Shown here in pieces: positions 8,001-16,261 of a stretch of 64,000 nt of DNA. The stretch covers positions 186,001 to 250,000 of the forward strand of contig JAFUQU010000037.1 of assembly GCA_017472255.1 (NCBI GenBank), written 5' to 3'. A program made the position numbers and the translations under genes. Within the stretch, counting starts at the first letter, position 1; each line of letters opens with the position of its first letter. The DNA comes from Clostridia bacterium. Lineage in GTDB: Bacteria > Bacillota > Clostridia > Oscillospirales > CAG-272. The notes beneath the pieces were generated by a model. That model was given only the letters and a program-made list of their open reading frames with translations. It searched no databases and had not been told where the DNA came from.

Positions 8001-10592
8001 GTGATTCCCATCCCACAATATCATGCGTTTTCCGACGCCGAGCTGGTGCGATTTACCAGAGAGGGCGATACTAATGCCTACGGCGAACTGGTGGCGCGCT
8101 ATAAAACGCTGGCTTTTACGGCGGCGCTGCGCATCCTGCGGGAACATCACGCCGCCGAGGACATGGCGCAGGACAGCTTCATCTATGGCTGGCAGCGGCT
8201 GGAATCGCTTCACGATCCCGAACGTTTCGGCGGATGGCTGCTGGCCATTGTCCGGCGGCGGTCGATCAACTATCTGAACCGACGTCATATTCATGTGGAT
8301 ATCGACGAGCTGGAGGGGCTGGAGCTGTTTTCCACCGAATCCACCGAGACGACGGCATTGCAGCGGATGTCCGACCGCCGGGTAAACGAAGCGGTTTCCG
8401 GGCTTCCCGAAACCCACCGCCCGGCAGTGGTGATGTATTACTTTCAAAACAAATCGGTGCGCGAGATTGCGGCGGCGCTAGGAATTCCCGAGGGAACCTG
8501 CAAGAGCCGCCTCCACGACGCCCGCGCGAAATTAAAAGGAGTATTGGCGGATATGGATATGAACAGAAATATTTCAGGCGAATTTGAGGAGAAGGTCATG
8601 AAGGAGGTCAGAAGCCTCCAGAGCTATTGGTGGAACCATGATAAGTCCTACGAGGGCTTTCAGCAGGCATACGACCGCACCGTGGAGATGATCGGTAAAA
8701 TGGACGAATCGGAGCGCAAATGGTCGGCGCTGGCGGACGCCTATCTGTCGCTCTATTGGAGGGGCGAAAAAACGCAGGAGACGAAGGATAAAATCGTTGA
8801 CGCCGCCCGGAAGGGCAAAAACGCGAAGGTGCTCTGCGATTTTTACATCGAGGAGCTGATTCATCTGAACGATGCAAAAATTATCCGGGATCGGCTGGAT
8901 AAGGAGGCGCTGCTCGATATGAATGCCCTTGGCGCGAAATCCGAGCGGGGCAAGCTGCTCTTCTGGCGCGGACGTCAGAATTTCACGCTCCATGATATGG
9001 ACGCAGCACTGGCTGACTTTGGCGAAGCGGTTCGGCTGATTGACGCGGATAATATCTACCATGCCAATGCCGTTGCGGCGGTGCGCGGTCTGACGCTGGC
9101 GCGGGACAACTGCGCCGACCCGTACAGCGATATTGGCATTACCGGCGAGGGGCTGACCTTCGAGAATGGGAAGCTGCTGTTCAATACGCAGCCCGGCTTT
9201 ACCAGCAACAGTTCGCTGTGGAAGAAGCATCGGTATGATTCGATTTTCTATTATTCCTCGGCCTGCGACCGCACATTTTTTGATATGAATCAGTCCGTGG
9301 GGACGGTTGTCACCTCCAAGGGCGGTGACAGCACGCTGGAATATGTGGCTGACGATGAAACGGTCGTCGTCCCAGTCGGCACGTTCCAGAACTGTCTGCA
9401 CACCCGCTACAGGGAAACGGACTACGCGGCCGATGTCTGGTACGGCAGAAACGCGGGTCTGGTGAAAGTCGTGTTCACTCACTACGGAGAGGCGGAGGTC
9501 TATGAGCTAGTGGAGTACAAGGCGGACGGTGAGGGCTATATGCCCTTCGTTGTGGGTAACCGCTGGATTTACCGCAATCCGGCGCTGAACTGCGATACTA
9601 TCTACCAGTACATCGAGCGGGAGATTACCTACACCGACGGCAGGTCTGCCCATTTTACGGGCATCGCCATCTGCAATTATGCAAAGGATTCGTCCGGATC
9701 CCAGCAGGACAGCGAGAGCCTGCTTATGCTGGCTGACCGCGACTGCGACAGCTGGAAGGTGGACGAGGCGATGGTGAACCTGAAAAAGGCGGCGGCGCTG
9801 AATACCACTGAAATATCTGCTTTCTCTGCGCTGTCCGCGCTGGAGTATCTGGAGCATTTCAAAGCGGCGAAGGATAAGAATTACCGTTTCTGCCCATCCA
9901 GCGCCAACGGCAGCCTGCTCTATGTCACCGAGGAAGGCGTGCAGTACAGCGAGAGCGAGTTTTTCTCCATGGGCCCGTACCGTTTTGGTACCCGGCATGA
10001 AGAAAACCGCATCTTCGGCATGAAGCCCTTCCGTCATCTGACAGCGCTGACCGGCTATCTGTGGAAGCCCGAGTGGAAGGCGGGCTATGAGACACAGCTT
10101 GTGCCGCAGAACGGCTATAATGATACCCGTGTGTCGATGCGTGTGGATGACGGCGGCACCATCGAGACGGCGGCGGGCGTGTTTGAAAACTGCCTGAAGC
10201 TGACCTTCGATGTGGAAGTGGAAGGTCAGGACAAGAATTACTATTACCGGAATGGATTCCGCTATATGTGGTGCGGACATAAGGAATTCTGGTTTGCTCC
10301 GGGTGTGGGCATTGTCCGTATGGATTGCGACTGGGGCGGCACGCTGAGCTCCCGTCTTGAGCTGACCGCGTACAGAAGCCTGTCCACCGGCGGCGAATAT
10401 CTGCCGGTGATCATCGGAAACCGCTGGGAGTACGACGAGATCAATCTCACCGCCGAGGGCTATCGCGCCAAGCGCATGATGGAAGTGCGCTGCGGCAGAA
10501 ACGGGCGCTATCTGCTGTCCGATTTGCAGGAAGCGTGGTATCTGGGCACCGAGGAAGAATATGAGACGATGAAACAAAATCTGAAGAAGTAA
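8001..10592 (+). CDS. ECF sigma factor with a 690-residue C-terminal extension
   Basis: Residues 1-170 are a complete ECF sigma factor: region 2 (ELVRFTREGDTNAYGELV through the AAEDMAQDSF and WLLAIVRRR parts) and region 4 (LPETHRPAVVMYYF, REIAAALGIPEGTCKSRLH). The remaining 690 residues, without membrane segments, contain an alpha-helical stretch (about 195-350) that looks like tandem helical repeats, then two copies of a beta-rich unit with GTFQNC...GNRWIY (460-519) and GVFENC...GNRWEY (726-806). Such units with an Asn-Cys and a WxAPGVG stretch occur in uncharacterised proteins. No anti-sigma gene is adjacent, so the extension may itself sense or restrain. The start is a GTG fused to an SD-like AAGGTGAT; a downstream non-standard start cannot be excluded. 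Confidence 0.85.
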   Translation: MIPIPQYHAFSDAELVRFTREGDTNAYGELVARYKTLAFTAALRILREHHAAEDMAQDSFIYGWQRLESLHDPERFGGWLLAIVRRRSINYLNRRHIHVDIDELEGLELFSTESTETTALQRMSDRRVNEAVSGLPETHRPAVVMYYFQNKSVREIAAALGIPEGTCKSRLHDARAKLKGVLADMDMNRNISGEFEEKVMKEVRSLQSYWWNHDKSYEGFQQAYDRTVEMIGKMDESERKWSALADAYLSLYWRGEKTQETKDKIVDAARKGKNAKVLCDFYIEELIHLNDAKIIRDRLDKEALLDMNALGAKSERGKLLFWRGRQNFTLHDMDAALADFGEAVRLIDADNIYHANAVAAVRGLTLARDNCADPYSDIGITGEGLTFENGKLLFNTQPGFTSNSSLWKKHRYDSIFYYSSACDRTFFDMNQSVGTVVTSKGGDSTLEYVADDETVVVPVGTFQNCLHTRYRETDYAADVWYGRNAGLVKVVFTHYGEAEVYELVEYKADGEGYMPFVVGNRWIYRNPALNCDTIYQYIEREITYTDGRSAHFTGIAICNYAKDSSGSQQDSESLLMLADRDCDSWKVDEAMVNLKKAAALNTTEISAFSALSALEYLEHFKAAKDKNYRFCPSSANGSLLYVTEEGVQYSESEFFSMGPYRFGTRHEENRIFGMKPFRHLTALTGYLWKPEWKAGYETQLVPQNGYNDTRVSMRVDDGGTIETAAGVFENCLKLTFDVEVEGQDKNYYYRNGFRYMWCGHKEFWFAPGVGIVRMDCDWGGTLSSRLELTAYRSLSTGGEYLPVIIGNRWEYDEINLTAEGYRAKRMMEVRCGRNGRYLLSDLQEAWYLGTEEEYETMKQNLKK

Positions 10593-10657
10593 GCGGCGGA
10601 GCGTGCATTGAAAAGAACCTTTACCGATACTGGAAGTCGAAGATAACCGAAGTGATA

Positions 10658-10702
10658 GCAGAAAATCCTCCGTATGGTTGAACCGTACGGAGGATTTTCT
10701 GC
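10658..10702 (+). terminator. Terminator of the extended sigma factor gene
   Basis: A perfect 17-bp stem (10658-10674 with 10686-10702, core AATCCTCCGTA) around an 11-nt loop, 65 bp after the stop. The stem's own AT-rich base provides the TTTT. Confidence 0.65.
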
Positions 10703-10751
10703 ACGGTTTTCAGGTTTCTGTGATGCAGACGTGAATTTATCATGAAACTAC

Positions 10752-10780
10752 TTGATTTCTTCATAAAAAAGCGTTATAAT
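10752..10780 (+). promoter_or_regulatory. Promoter of the galU-tsaD operon
   Basis: TTGATT and TATAAT with a 17-bp spacer. The leader to galU is about 95 nt, GC-rich, and has no clear Shine-Dalgarno site. Confidence 0.7.
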
Positions 10781-10879
10781 AAAATATATGCTGTAAAATC
10801 CCGACTGCCGTTGTGACGGCGCCGCCGCCTGTGCGGCAGATTAAATGAAAGGGCGGGGCAAATGTCCCGAATGTGAATC

Positions 10880-11752
10880 ATGCAGAAAATTAAAAAGGCG
10901 GTAATCCCTGCAGCCGGTCTGGGTACCCGGATGCTGCCCATCTCCCGTACCGTTCCCAAGGAAATGCTGCCCATCGTCGATCGTCCGGCTATCTCCTATC
11001 TGGTTGAGGAAGCTGTAGCTGCCGGCGCGGAGGATATCCTCATCATCACCGGACGGGGCAAGGATGCCATTGAGAATTATTTTGACTACTCCATTGAATA
11101 CGAGCAGAAGCTCACTGCTTCCGGAAAGCTGGATCAGATTGCCGAAATGCGCCGGATCTGTTCGCTGGCCAACGTCTACTTCCTTCGTCAGAAGGAGACG
11201 AAAGGTCTCGGTCACGCGGTCCTGACCGCAAAGAGCTTCATCGCCGACGATCCCTTCTACATCCTTTACGGCGATGACCTGATTGTTTCCGAAACGCCGG
11301 TATGCAGCCAGCTGGCGGACGCCTATGAAAAGTACGGCAAGCCCTGCTGCGGCGTCAAGCCGGTTCCGTGGGAGCTGGTCTATAAATACTGCTCGCTGAA
11401 GGCCGAGTCCAACGGCGATAATACTTACTCGGTCACGGACATGATTGAAAAACCCAAGCCCGATCAGGTTTACACCAACCTGTCGATTCTCGGCCGTGTA
11501 CTGCTGACGCCTGATATCTTCGACATTCTGGAGCAGACACCTCCCGGTGCGGGCGGCGAGATTCAGCTGACCGACGCCATGAAGGTTGTGGCACAGACTA
11601 CCGGCATGACGGCGGTGGATTTCGAGGGAACCCGCTATGATCTCGGCTCCAAGCTGGGCTTCCTGACCGCCAATGTGCAGGAAGCGGTGAAGCATCCTGA
11701 GGTGGGCGAGGAGTTCAGAAAATTCCTGATCGAATTCGTTAAAACCCTGTAA
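10880..11752 (+). CDS. galU: UTP-glucose-1-phosphate uridylyltransferase
   Basis: A 290-residue enzyme making UDP-glucose from UTP and glucose-1-phosphate for cell-surface glycans and galactose use. The nucleotide-binding PAAGLGTRMLP (residues 9-19), the KEMLPIVDRP stretch, YGDDLI near 133, and the GGEIQLTDAM and YDLGSKLGF segments are all those of GalU/GtaB at full length. It is first in a six-gene operon with dCMP deaminase, a lipoprotein, a phosphatase, rimI and tsaD. No good Shine-Dalgarno site precedes the ATG, unusual in this window; the start itself is fixed by the conserved N-terminus. Confidence 0.93.
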   Translation: MQKIKKAVIPAAGLGTRMLPISRTVPKEMLPIVDRPAISYLVEEAVAAGAEDILIITGRGKDAIENYFDYSIEYEQKLTASGKLDQIAEMRRICSLANVYFLRQKETKGLGHAVLTAKSFIADDPFYILYGDDLIVSETPVCSQLADAYEKYGKPCCGVKPVPWELVYKYCSLKAESNGDNTYSVTDMIEKPKPDQVYTNLSILGRVLLTPDIFDILEQTPPGAGGEIQLTDAMKVVAQTTGMTAVDFEGTRYDLGSKLGFLTANVQEAVKHPEVGEEFRKFLIEFVKTL

Positions 11753-11768
11753 ATTCGGAGGAAGGCTT

Positions 11769-12257
11769 ATGGAGAGAGTTTCCAAGCATAATTATTACCT
11801 CGATATTGCTCAGACAGTGGCAGAGCGAAGCACCTGCCTTCGCAAGAAATACGGCGCGATCATTGTTAAGAACGACGTGATCGTTTCCACCGGCTACAAC
11901 GGCGCGCCCCGTGGACGCAAAAACTGTACCGATCTCGGCTCCTGTATGCGCGATAAGCTGGGCATTCCCCGGGGCGAACGCTATGAGATGTGCCGCGCGG
12001 TTCACGCCGAAGCCAACGCCATCATCGCCGCTTCCCGCGAGCAGATGCTGGGGGCAAGCCTGTATATGTCCTGTGTGGACGGCAAAACCGGAGAGCTTGT
12101 GCCGGATACCTGCTCCTGCATGATGTGCAAGCGTCAGGTAATCAACGCGGGCATTGAAACCGTGATTATCCGCACCGGCGCCGATACGTATAAAATAATT
12201 GAAGTACAGAGCTGGATTGACGATGACGACAGCCTGTCGGGAAAGTTTGGTTATTGA
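11769..12257 (+). CDS. dCMP deaminase
   Basis: A 162-residue cytidine-deaminase-fold enzyme that converts dCMP to dUMP for thymidylate synthesis. The zinc site is seen as HAEANAI (His and the catalytic Glu) and the cysteine pair in DTCSCMMCKR; the TGYNGAPRG and the inserted Cys-containing loop before HAE are typical of ComEB-type dCMP deaminases. GGAGGA lies upstream of the ATG, 16 bp after galU. Length is normal for the family. Confidence 0.88.
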   Translation: MERVSKHNYYLDIAQTVAERSTCLRKKYGAIIVKNDVIVSTGYNGAPRGRKNCTDLGSCMRDKLGIPRGERYEMCRAVHAEANAIIAASREQMLGASLYMSCVDGKTGELVPDTCSCMMCKRQVINAGIETVIIRTGADTYKIIEVQSWIDDDDSLSGKFGY

Positions 12258-12259
12258 AG

Positions 12260-12871
12260 ATGAAGAAATATATCGCGGTACTTCTGCTGCTCGTCTTCTG
12301 CGTTGTGATGTCATCCTGTCAGAACCTTGTGAAGCTCACCGAGGAAAACGGAAAGCTGATCGATAAAGCAAACGGCATTACCTATGTGGGCGCGCCGATC
12401 TGTTTTGAGCCTGCTGTGCTGGAGGAGGAACCTTACGCCAAGTGCTCTGGGCTGAAGCTGACGCTTTACCCGATTCAGGGACAGGACACATCGCTCTGGC
12501 TTTCCGAAGTGTATGAGGGCATTGGCGGCGTCTGGTACGCCGAGGAAAGCGTGACTCTGCCCACGCTGGAGGAATTCGATGCCGATACGCTGTACATCTG
12601 CATGGAGGAGACCATCACCGTCGGTATCGGCAAAATTACCGAGAAAGCGGATATTGATGCGGTGGTGAAATCCTTTACTGCGGGCGAGTCCTGCGCCATC
12701 GTGCAGTCGGGCGAGAAATACAAGCTCAAGTTTGCCTCGGAGAAATACGAGGGAATCTACTACAATCTGCTTTACGTTGAGGGCAGCGACGGGGAAAATT
12801 ATATCTACGACCGTTCCACGCAGACCTGCGTCAACGTGGGCGATGTGCTGCTGGAGTATATGCCGCGATGA
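12260..12871 (+). CDS. Small lipoprotein of unknown function
   Basis: A 203-residue exported protein. The start overlaps the end of the deaminase gene (2-bp gap), which implies translational coupling. Residues 1-19 form a lipoprotein signal with the lipobox-like VMSSC, so the product should be tethered to the outer face of the membrane. The rest is a mixed alpha/beta domain with no motif I know (acidic, with YVGAPICFEP near the N-terminus). It overlaps the next gene by 4 bp. Being locked inside a galU-tsaD operon is unusual for a lipoprotein. A TTG at 12254 is an alternative start. Confidence 0.7.
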   Translation: MKKYIAVLLLLVFCVVMSSCQNLVKLTEENGKLIDKANGITYVGAPICFEPAVLEEEPYAKCSGLKLTLYPIQGQDTSLWLSEVYEGIGGVWYAEESVTLPTLEEFDADTLYICMEETITVGIGKITEKADIDAVVKSFTAGESCAIVQSGEKYKLKFASEKYEGIYYNLLYVEGSDGENYIYDRSTQTCVNVGDVLLEYMPR

Positions 12872-13356
12872 ATGGAACGCTGGAACTGGCTGATTTCATA
12901 AAAAACGAGCAGAAGGATCCCATTTTGATCTGCTTTGTCTGTACCGGCAACACCTGCCGCAGCCCGATGGCGGCGGCGGTTTACAACGATCTGGCTGCGA
13001 AATCTGGTTTGCCGTCCCGCGCGATATCTGCCGGACTGTATCCGGACGGGATCTCGATTTCGCCGAACGCCGCCCGCGCCCTTGCCGATGCGGGAATAGA
13101 ACCGACGGCGCAGAACGATTATCTCCATCATATCCCCCGCCCGGTAAGTGAGGCGCTGATCGACCGCTGTGAGCGGCTGGTCGGCATCAGCTCGGCGCAC
13201 GCCATGGAGCTGATGATGCGCTTCCCGCGTTATGCTGGGAAAATTACCTCGCTGTCCCGGGATATTTCCGATCCCTATGGCGGCGATGTCGAGCGCTATC
13301 GCCGCTGTCTTGCCGAGATTACGGCGGTCATACGGGAGGGATTCTTCCAATGCTGA
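12868..13356 (+). CDS. Low-molecular-weight phosphatase, YwlE-like
   Basis: A 162-residue LMW protein-tyrosine-phosphatase-fold enzyme. The P-loop reads VCTGNTCRSPM, where the Thr after Cys is the feature that in YwlE favours phospho-arginine over phospho-tyrosine, and the general acid loop is DPYGG. It may therefore be a protein-arginine phosphatase opposing a McsB kinase, though mcsB is not in the window. It overlaps the lipoprotein gene by 4 bp and rimI by 7 bp. Confidence 0.82.
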   Translation: MNGTLELADFIKNEQKDPILICFVCTGNTCRSPMAAAVYNDLAAKSGLPSRAISAGLYPDGISISPNAARALADAGIEPTAQNDYLHHIPRPVSEALIDRCERLVGISSAHAMELMMRFPRYAGKITSLSRDISDPYGGDVERYRRCLAEITAVIREGFFQC

Positions 13357-13781
13357 TACGAAAAGCCGAACCATCCGATATTCCGGCGCTCTGTGCGCTG
13401 GAACGCGAATGCTTCTCCCTGCCGTGGAGCGAAAAAGGGTTTGAGGATTTCTTCGCAAACGACTGCTCCCGGGCGCTGGCTGCCGAAGCAGACGGACGTG
13501 TCGTGGGATATGTGGGAATGTATCTGATCTGCGGCGAAGGGGAGATCACCAATCTGGCGGTCGCGGCATCCTGCCGGAGACAGGGCATCGGGGAAGCGCT
13601 GATGACCGAACTTTCGCAAACCGAAGGTCTGGAACGTCTGCTGTTGGATGTTCGCCAGTCCAACACGGCGGCCCGCGCGTTATACGAAAAATGCGGCTTC
13701 AAGGTGGACGGCATCCGCCGCCGCTTCTATGAAAAGCCCGCAGAGGACGCGGTTCTGATGAGCCGTACCATTGAAAAATAA
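13350..13781 (+). CDS. rimI: Ribosomal protein S18-alanine N-acetyltransferase
   Basis: A 143-residue single-domain GNAT acetyltransferase. The acetyl-CoA loop is VAASCRRQGIGEALM and the C-terminal NTAARALYEKCGF segment is a RimI hallmark. It acetylates protein N-termini (S18 in E. coli). Its position directly before tsaD is the common arrangement in Firmicutes, where rimI belongs to the tsaE-tsaB-rimI-tsaD cluster; here tsaE and tsaB are absent from this operon. Confidence 0.87.
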   Translation: MLIRKAEPSDIPALCALERECFSLPWSEKGFEDFFANDCSRALAAEADGRVVGYVGMYLICGEGEITNLAVAASCRRQGIGEALMTELSQTEGLERLLLDVRQSNTAARALYEKCGFKVDGIRRRFYEKPAEDAVLMSRTIEK

Positions 13782-13791
13782 GGAAACGACA

Positions 13792-14796
13792 ATGCTGATA
13801 CTTGCTATTGAAAGCTCCTGCGACGAGACTTCCGCCGCCGTCTGCGAATTCGGGGACGGCGCGCCGATCATTCGATCCAACATCATCGCGTCGCAGATTG
13901 AAACTCATAAACTATACGGCGGCGTGGTGCCGGAAATCGCCAGCCGCGCTCATTGCGACGCCATTTCCGGCATTACCTACGAGGCGCTGGACACGGCAGG
14001 CGTTACCCTTACCGATATCGACGCGGTGGCCGTCACGGCGCTGCCCGGTTTGATTGGCGCGCTGCTGGTGGGCGTGAATTTCGCCAAAAGTCTGGCGTTT
14101 GCCAACAACATTCCGCTGGTGCCGGTGAATCACATCCGGGGACACATTGCGGCTAATTATTATGTACATCCCGAATTGAAACCGCCTTTTCTGGCGCTGG
14201 TCGCGTCTGGCGGACATACGTCGCTGATCCGTGTCAGCGATTACACCACCTGCGAGACGGTGGGGCGTACCCGGGACGATGCCATCGGCGAAGCCTTTGA
14301 CAAGGTGGGACGGGTTATGGGTCTGCCCTATCCGGGCGGCGCGGAGATGGATCGTCTGGCGTCGCTTGGCAACAGCGGCGCGGTGAAGTTTCCGTCGGCG
14401 GCTGTGGTGGGCGACAATCTGGACTTTTCGTTCAGCGGTCTGAAAACGGCGGTGATCAATCATCTGCACAATTTGGAGCAGAAGGGACTGCCCATTCCGG
14501 GCGAGGATATCGCTGCTTCCTTTACCGCCACGGTTACATCGTCGGTGGTTAAAAAGCTGACCATGGCGGTGGAACAGACCGGTCTTACCGATATTGTCAT
14601 TGCGGGCGGTGTGGCTGCAAACTCGCATCTGCGCGCGGCTTTGCAGAGCTTCTGCGACCGCAGAAGGCTGCGCTTTTATATGCCGCCCCGCTCATTGTGC
14701 GGAGACAACGCGGCTATGATCGCGGCACAGGGCTATTACGAATACCTGGCGGGCGTCCGCGCTGATACTTCGCTGAACGCGAAAGCCACCGGCTGA
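13792..14796 (+). CDS. tsaD: tRNA N6-threonylcarbamoyladenosine transferase subunit
   Basis: The start at 13792 is chosen over an ATG 21 bp upstream because AAGGA precedes it and the conserved N-terminus (MLILAIESSCDET) begins there. The 334 residues show the ASKHA-fold elements of TsaD: ESSCDET, the metal-binding HIRGH near residue 113, and SGGHT. It transfers threonylcarbamoyl to A37 of ANN-reading tRNAs with TsaB and TsaE, whose genes must be elsewhere. It ends the galU operon; 208 bp of unusual sequence follow. Confidence 0.93.
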   Translation: MLILAIESSCDETSAAVCEFGDGAPIIRSNIIASQIETHKLYGGVVPEIASRAHCDAISGITYEALDTAGVTLTDIDAVAVTALPGLIGALLVGVNFAKSLAFANNIPLVPVNHIRGHIAANYYVHPELKPPFLALVASGGHTSLIRVSDYTTCETVGRTRDDAIGEAFDKVGRVMGLPYPGGAEMDRLASLGNSGAVKFPSAAVVGDNLDFSFSGLKTAVINHLHNLEQKGLPIPGEDIAASFTATVTSSVVKKLTMAVEQTGLTDIVIAGGVAANSHLRAALQSFCDRRRLRFYMPPRSLCGDNAAMIAAQGYYEYLAGVRADTSLNAKATG

Positions 14797-14820
14797 CGGC
14801 TGTTGAAAAACATTGCGAAG

Positions 14821-14957
14821 TTTTCCACAGAATGTGGGAAGCGGGGTGGAAAACTCACAGCCCAACGCGGAAAATCGAATTTATCGGTCTTTTTCGGGGC
14901 GATGCGACAAAAAATATCCCCAGAGCCTGTGGAAAAGGCAGTTGAAAATGTGGGAAA
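14821..14957. repeat. Cluster of DnaA-box-like sequences
   Basis: TTTTCCACA (14821-14829, plus strand) and TGTGGAAAA (14928-14936, the same box inverted) both fit the DnaA consensus TTWTNCACA. Near-matches are TGTGGGAA (14833), GGTGGAAAA (14845) and TGTGGGAAA (14949). Two GTTGAAAA copies and an A/T-rich tract (14968-14991) complete an oriC-like look. No dnaA gene is in the window. Confidence 0.5.
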
Positions 14958-15004
14958 CCCATTGGTTTACAAATAAAAAATCTTATATAAATGGAGTCAG
15001 AAAC

Positions 15005-16174
15005 ATGAACAATTACGACGCAAACATCAAAGCAGCCCTCGACCAGTTTGAGAAGGTTCTCCGCGGACAGCTCGCCCGTGTGGAAAAGATCAACGCCGCG
15101 AAGGATTTCGTAGATTATACCGCTCTGCCTGTGCTGACCATCGGCATCTGCGGCGGCGACGGCATTGGTCCGATTATCACCAAAGCCTCCCAGACCGTCC
15201 TCGAGTATCTGCTCGCTGACGAAGTAAAGGCCGGCAAGGTGGTCTTCAAGGTTATCGACGGTCTGACCATCGAAAACCGCGCTGCCTGCATGAAGGCGAT
15301 TCCCGACGACGTGATGGATGAGCTGTACAAGTGCGACGTCATCCTCAAGGGTCCGACCACCACGCCCCGCGCCGGTGATCCCTGGCCGAACATCGAGTCG
15401 GCGAACGTGGCTATGCGTAAGAACCTCGACCTGTTCGCAAACGTTCGCCCGGTGAAGGTTCCCGACAAGGGCATCGACTGGACGTTCTTCCGCGAGAACA
15501 CCGAGGGAAGCTACGCGGTTGGCTCGCAGGGTGTGAATGTCACCGACGATCTGGCCGTTGACTTCTGCGTCACCACCACCGAGGGCACCAACCGTATCGC
15601 CCGCCTGGCATTCGATTACGCGCGCAAGAACAAAAAGAACCGTGTGTCCATCGTTACTAAGGCGAACATCATCAAGACTACCGACGGCAAGTTCCTGCGC
15701 ATCTGCGAGGAAATCGCCAAGGAGTACCCGGAAATCACCACCGACGAGTGGTTCATCGATATCATGACCGCCAAGCTGGTGGACGAGAAGCGCCGCACAG
15801 ACTTCAAGGTCTTCGTTCTTCCCAACCTCTACGGCGACATCATCACCGACGAGGCTGCCGAGTTCCAGGGCGGCGTGGGTACCGCAGGCTCCGCCAATAT
15901 CGGTAAGAAGTACGCCATGTTCGAGGCGATTCACGGCTCGGCGCCCCGCATGATCAAGGAAGGCCGCGGCAAGTACGCAGACCCCTGCTCCATGCTGCGC
16001 GCAAGCGTGCTGCTGCTCTCCCACATCGGTCGTCAGGCTGAGGCTGACAAGCTGGAGCGCGCCCTCGATATCTGTATGTTCGAGGACAAGAAGTATGTCA
16101 TCACCGGACGCGACACCGGCGCTACCTGCGACGAATTCGCGGGCTACGTCATGGACACCATCAAGAGTCTGTAA
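15005..16174 (+). CDS. Isocitrate/isopropylmalate dehydrogenase family enzyme
   Basis: A 389-residue decarboxylating beta-hydroxyacid dehydrogenase. It has GGDGIGP near the N-terminus, the substrate-helix FRENTEGSYA, the KANIIKTTDG metal/nucleotide region, and the C-terminal AIHGSAPRMIKEG with a cofactor loop. The RENTE motif favours isocitrate dehydrogenase (2-oxoglutarate and glutamate supply) over isopropylmalate dehydrogenase, but I am not sure. GGAG lies 8 bases before the ATG; the open frame extends upstream through the DnaA-box cluster, which is not coding. It is a single-gene unit with a hairpin behind it. Confidence 0.82.
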   Translation: MNNYDANIKAALDQFEKVLRGQLARVEKINAAKDFVDYTALPVLTIGICGGDGIGPIITKASQTVLEYLLADEVKAGKVVFKVIDGLTIENRAACMKAIPDDVMDELYKCDVILKGPTTTPRAGDPWPNIESANVAMRKNLDLFANVRPVKVPDKGIDWTFFRENTEGSYAVGSQGVNVTDDLAVDFCVTTTEGTNRIARLAFDYARKNKKNRVSIVTKANIIKTTDGKFLRICEEIAKEYPEITTDEWFIDIMTAKLVDEKRRTDFKVFVLPNLYGDIITDEAAEFQGGVGTAGSANIGKKYAMFEAIHGSAPRMIKEGRGKYADPCSMLRASVLLLSHIGRQAEADKLERALDICMFEDKKYVITGRDTGATCDEFAGYVMDTIKSL

Positions 16175-16189
16175 TCGGTATAGCGGCGA

Positions 16190-16222
16190 AAATCCCACGG
16201 CGGCAGGAGCACCGTGGGATTT
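16190..16222 (+). terminator. Hairpin after the isocitrate dehydrogenase gene
   Basis: An 11-bp stem, AAATCCCACGG and its complement, 15 bp after the stop. The T-run is short, so termination may be partial and let rex be read through. Confidence 0.5.
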
Positions 16223-16261
16223 CCCGGTTGAATTGGCTATGATAAGGAATGAGGTGAAGCA

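Noticed and set aside
10781..10879. GC-rich galU leader considered as a riboswitch
   Set aside because: I could not fit any known riboswitch core; only short local pairing is visible.
16175..16261. Rex operator search upstream of rex
   Set aside because: No TTGTGAA-like inverted pair is seen, so autoregulation cannot be claimed.
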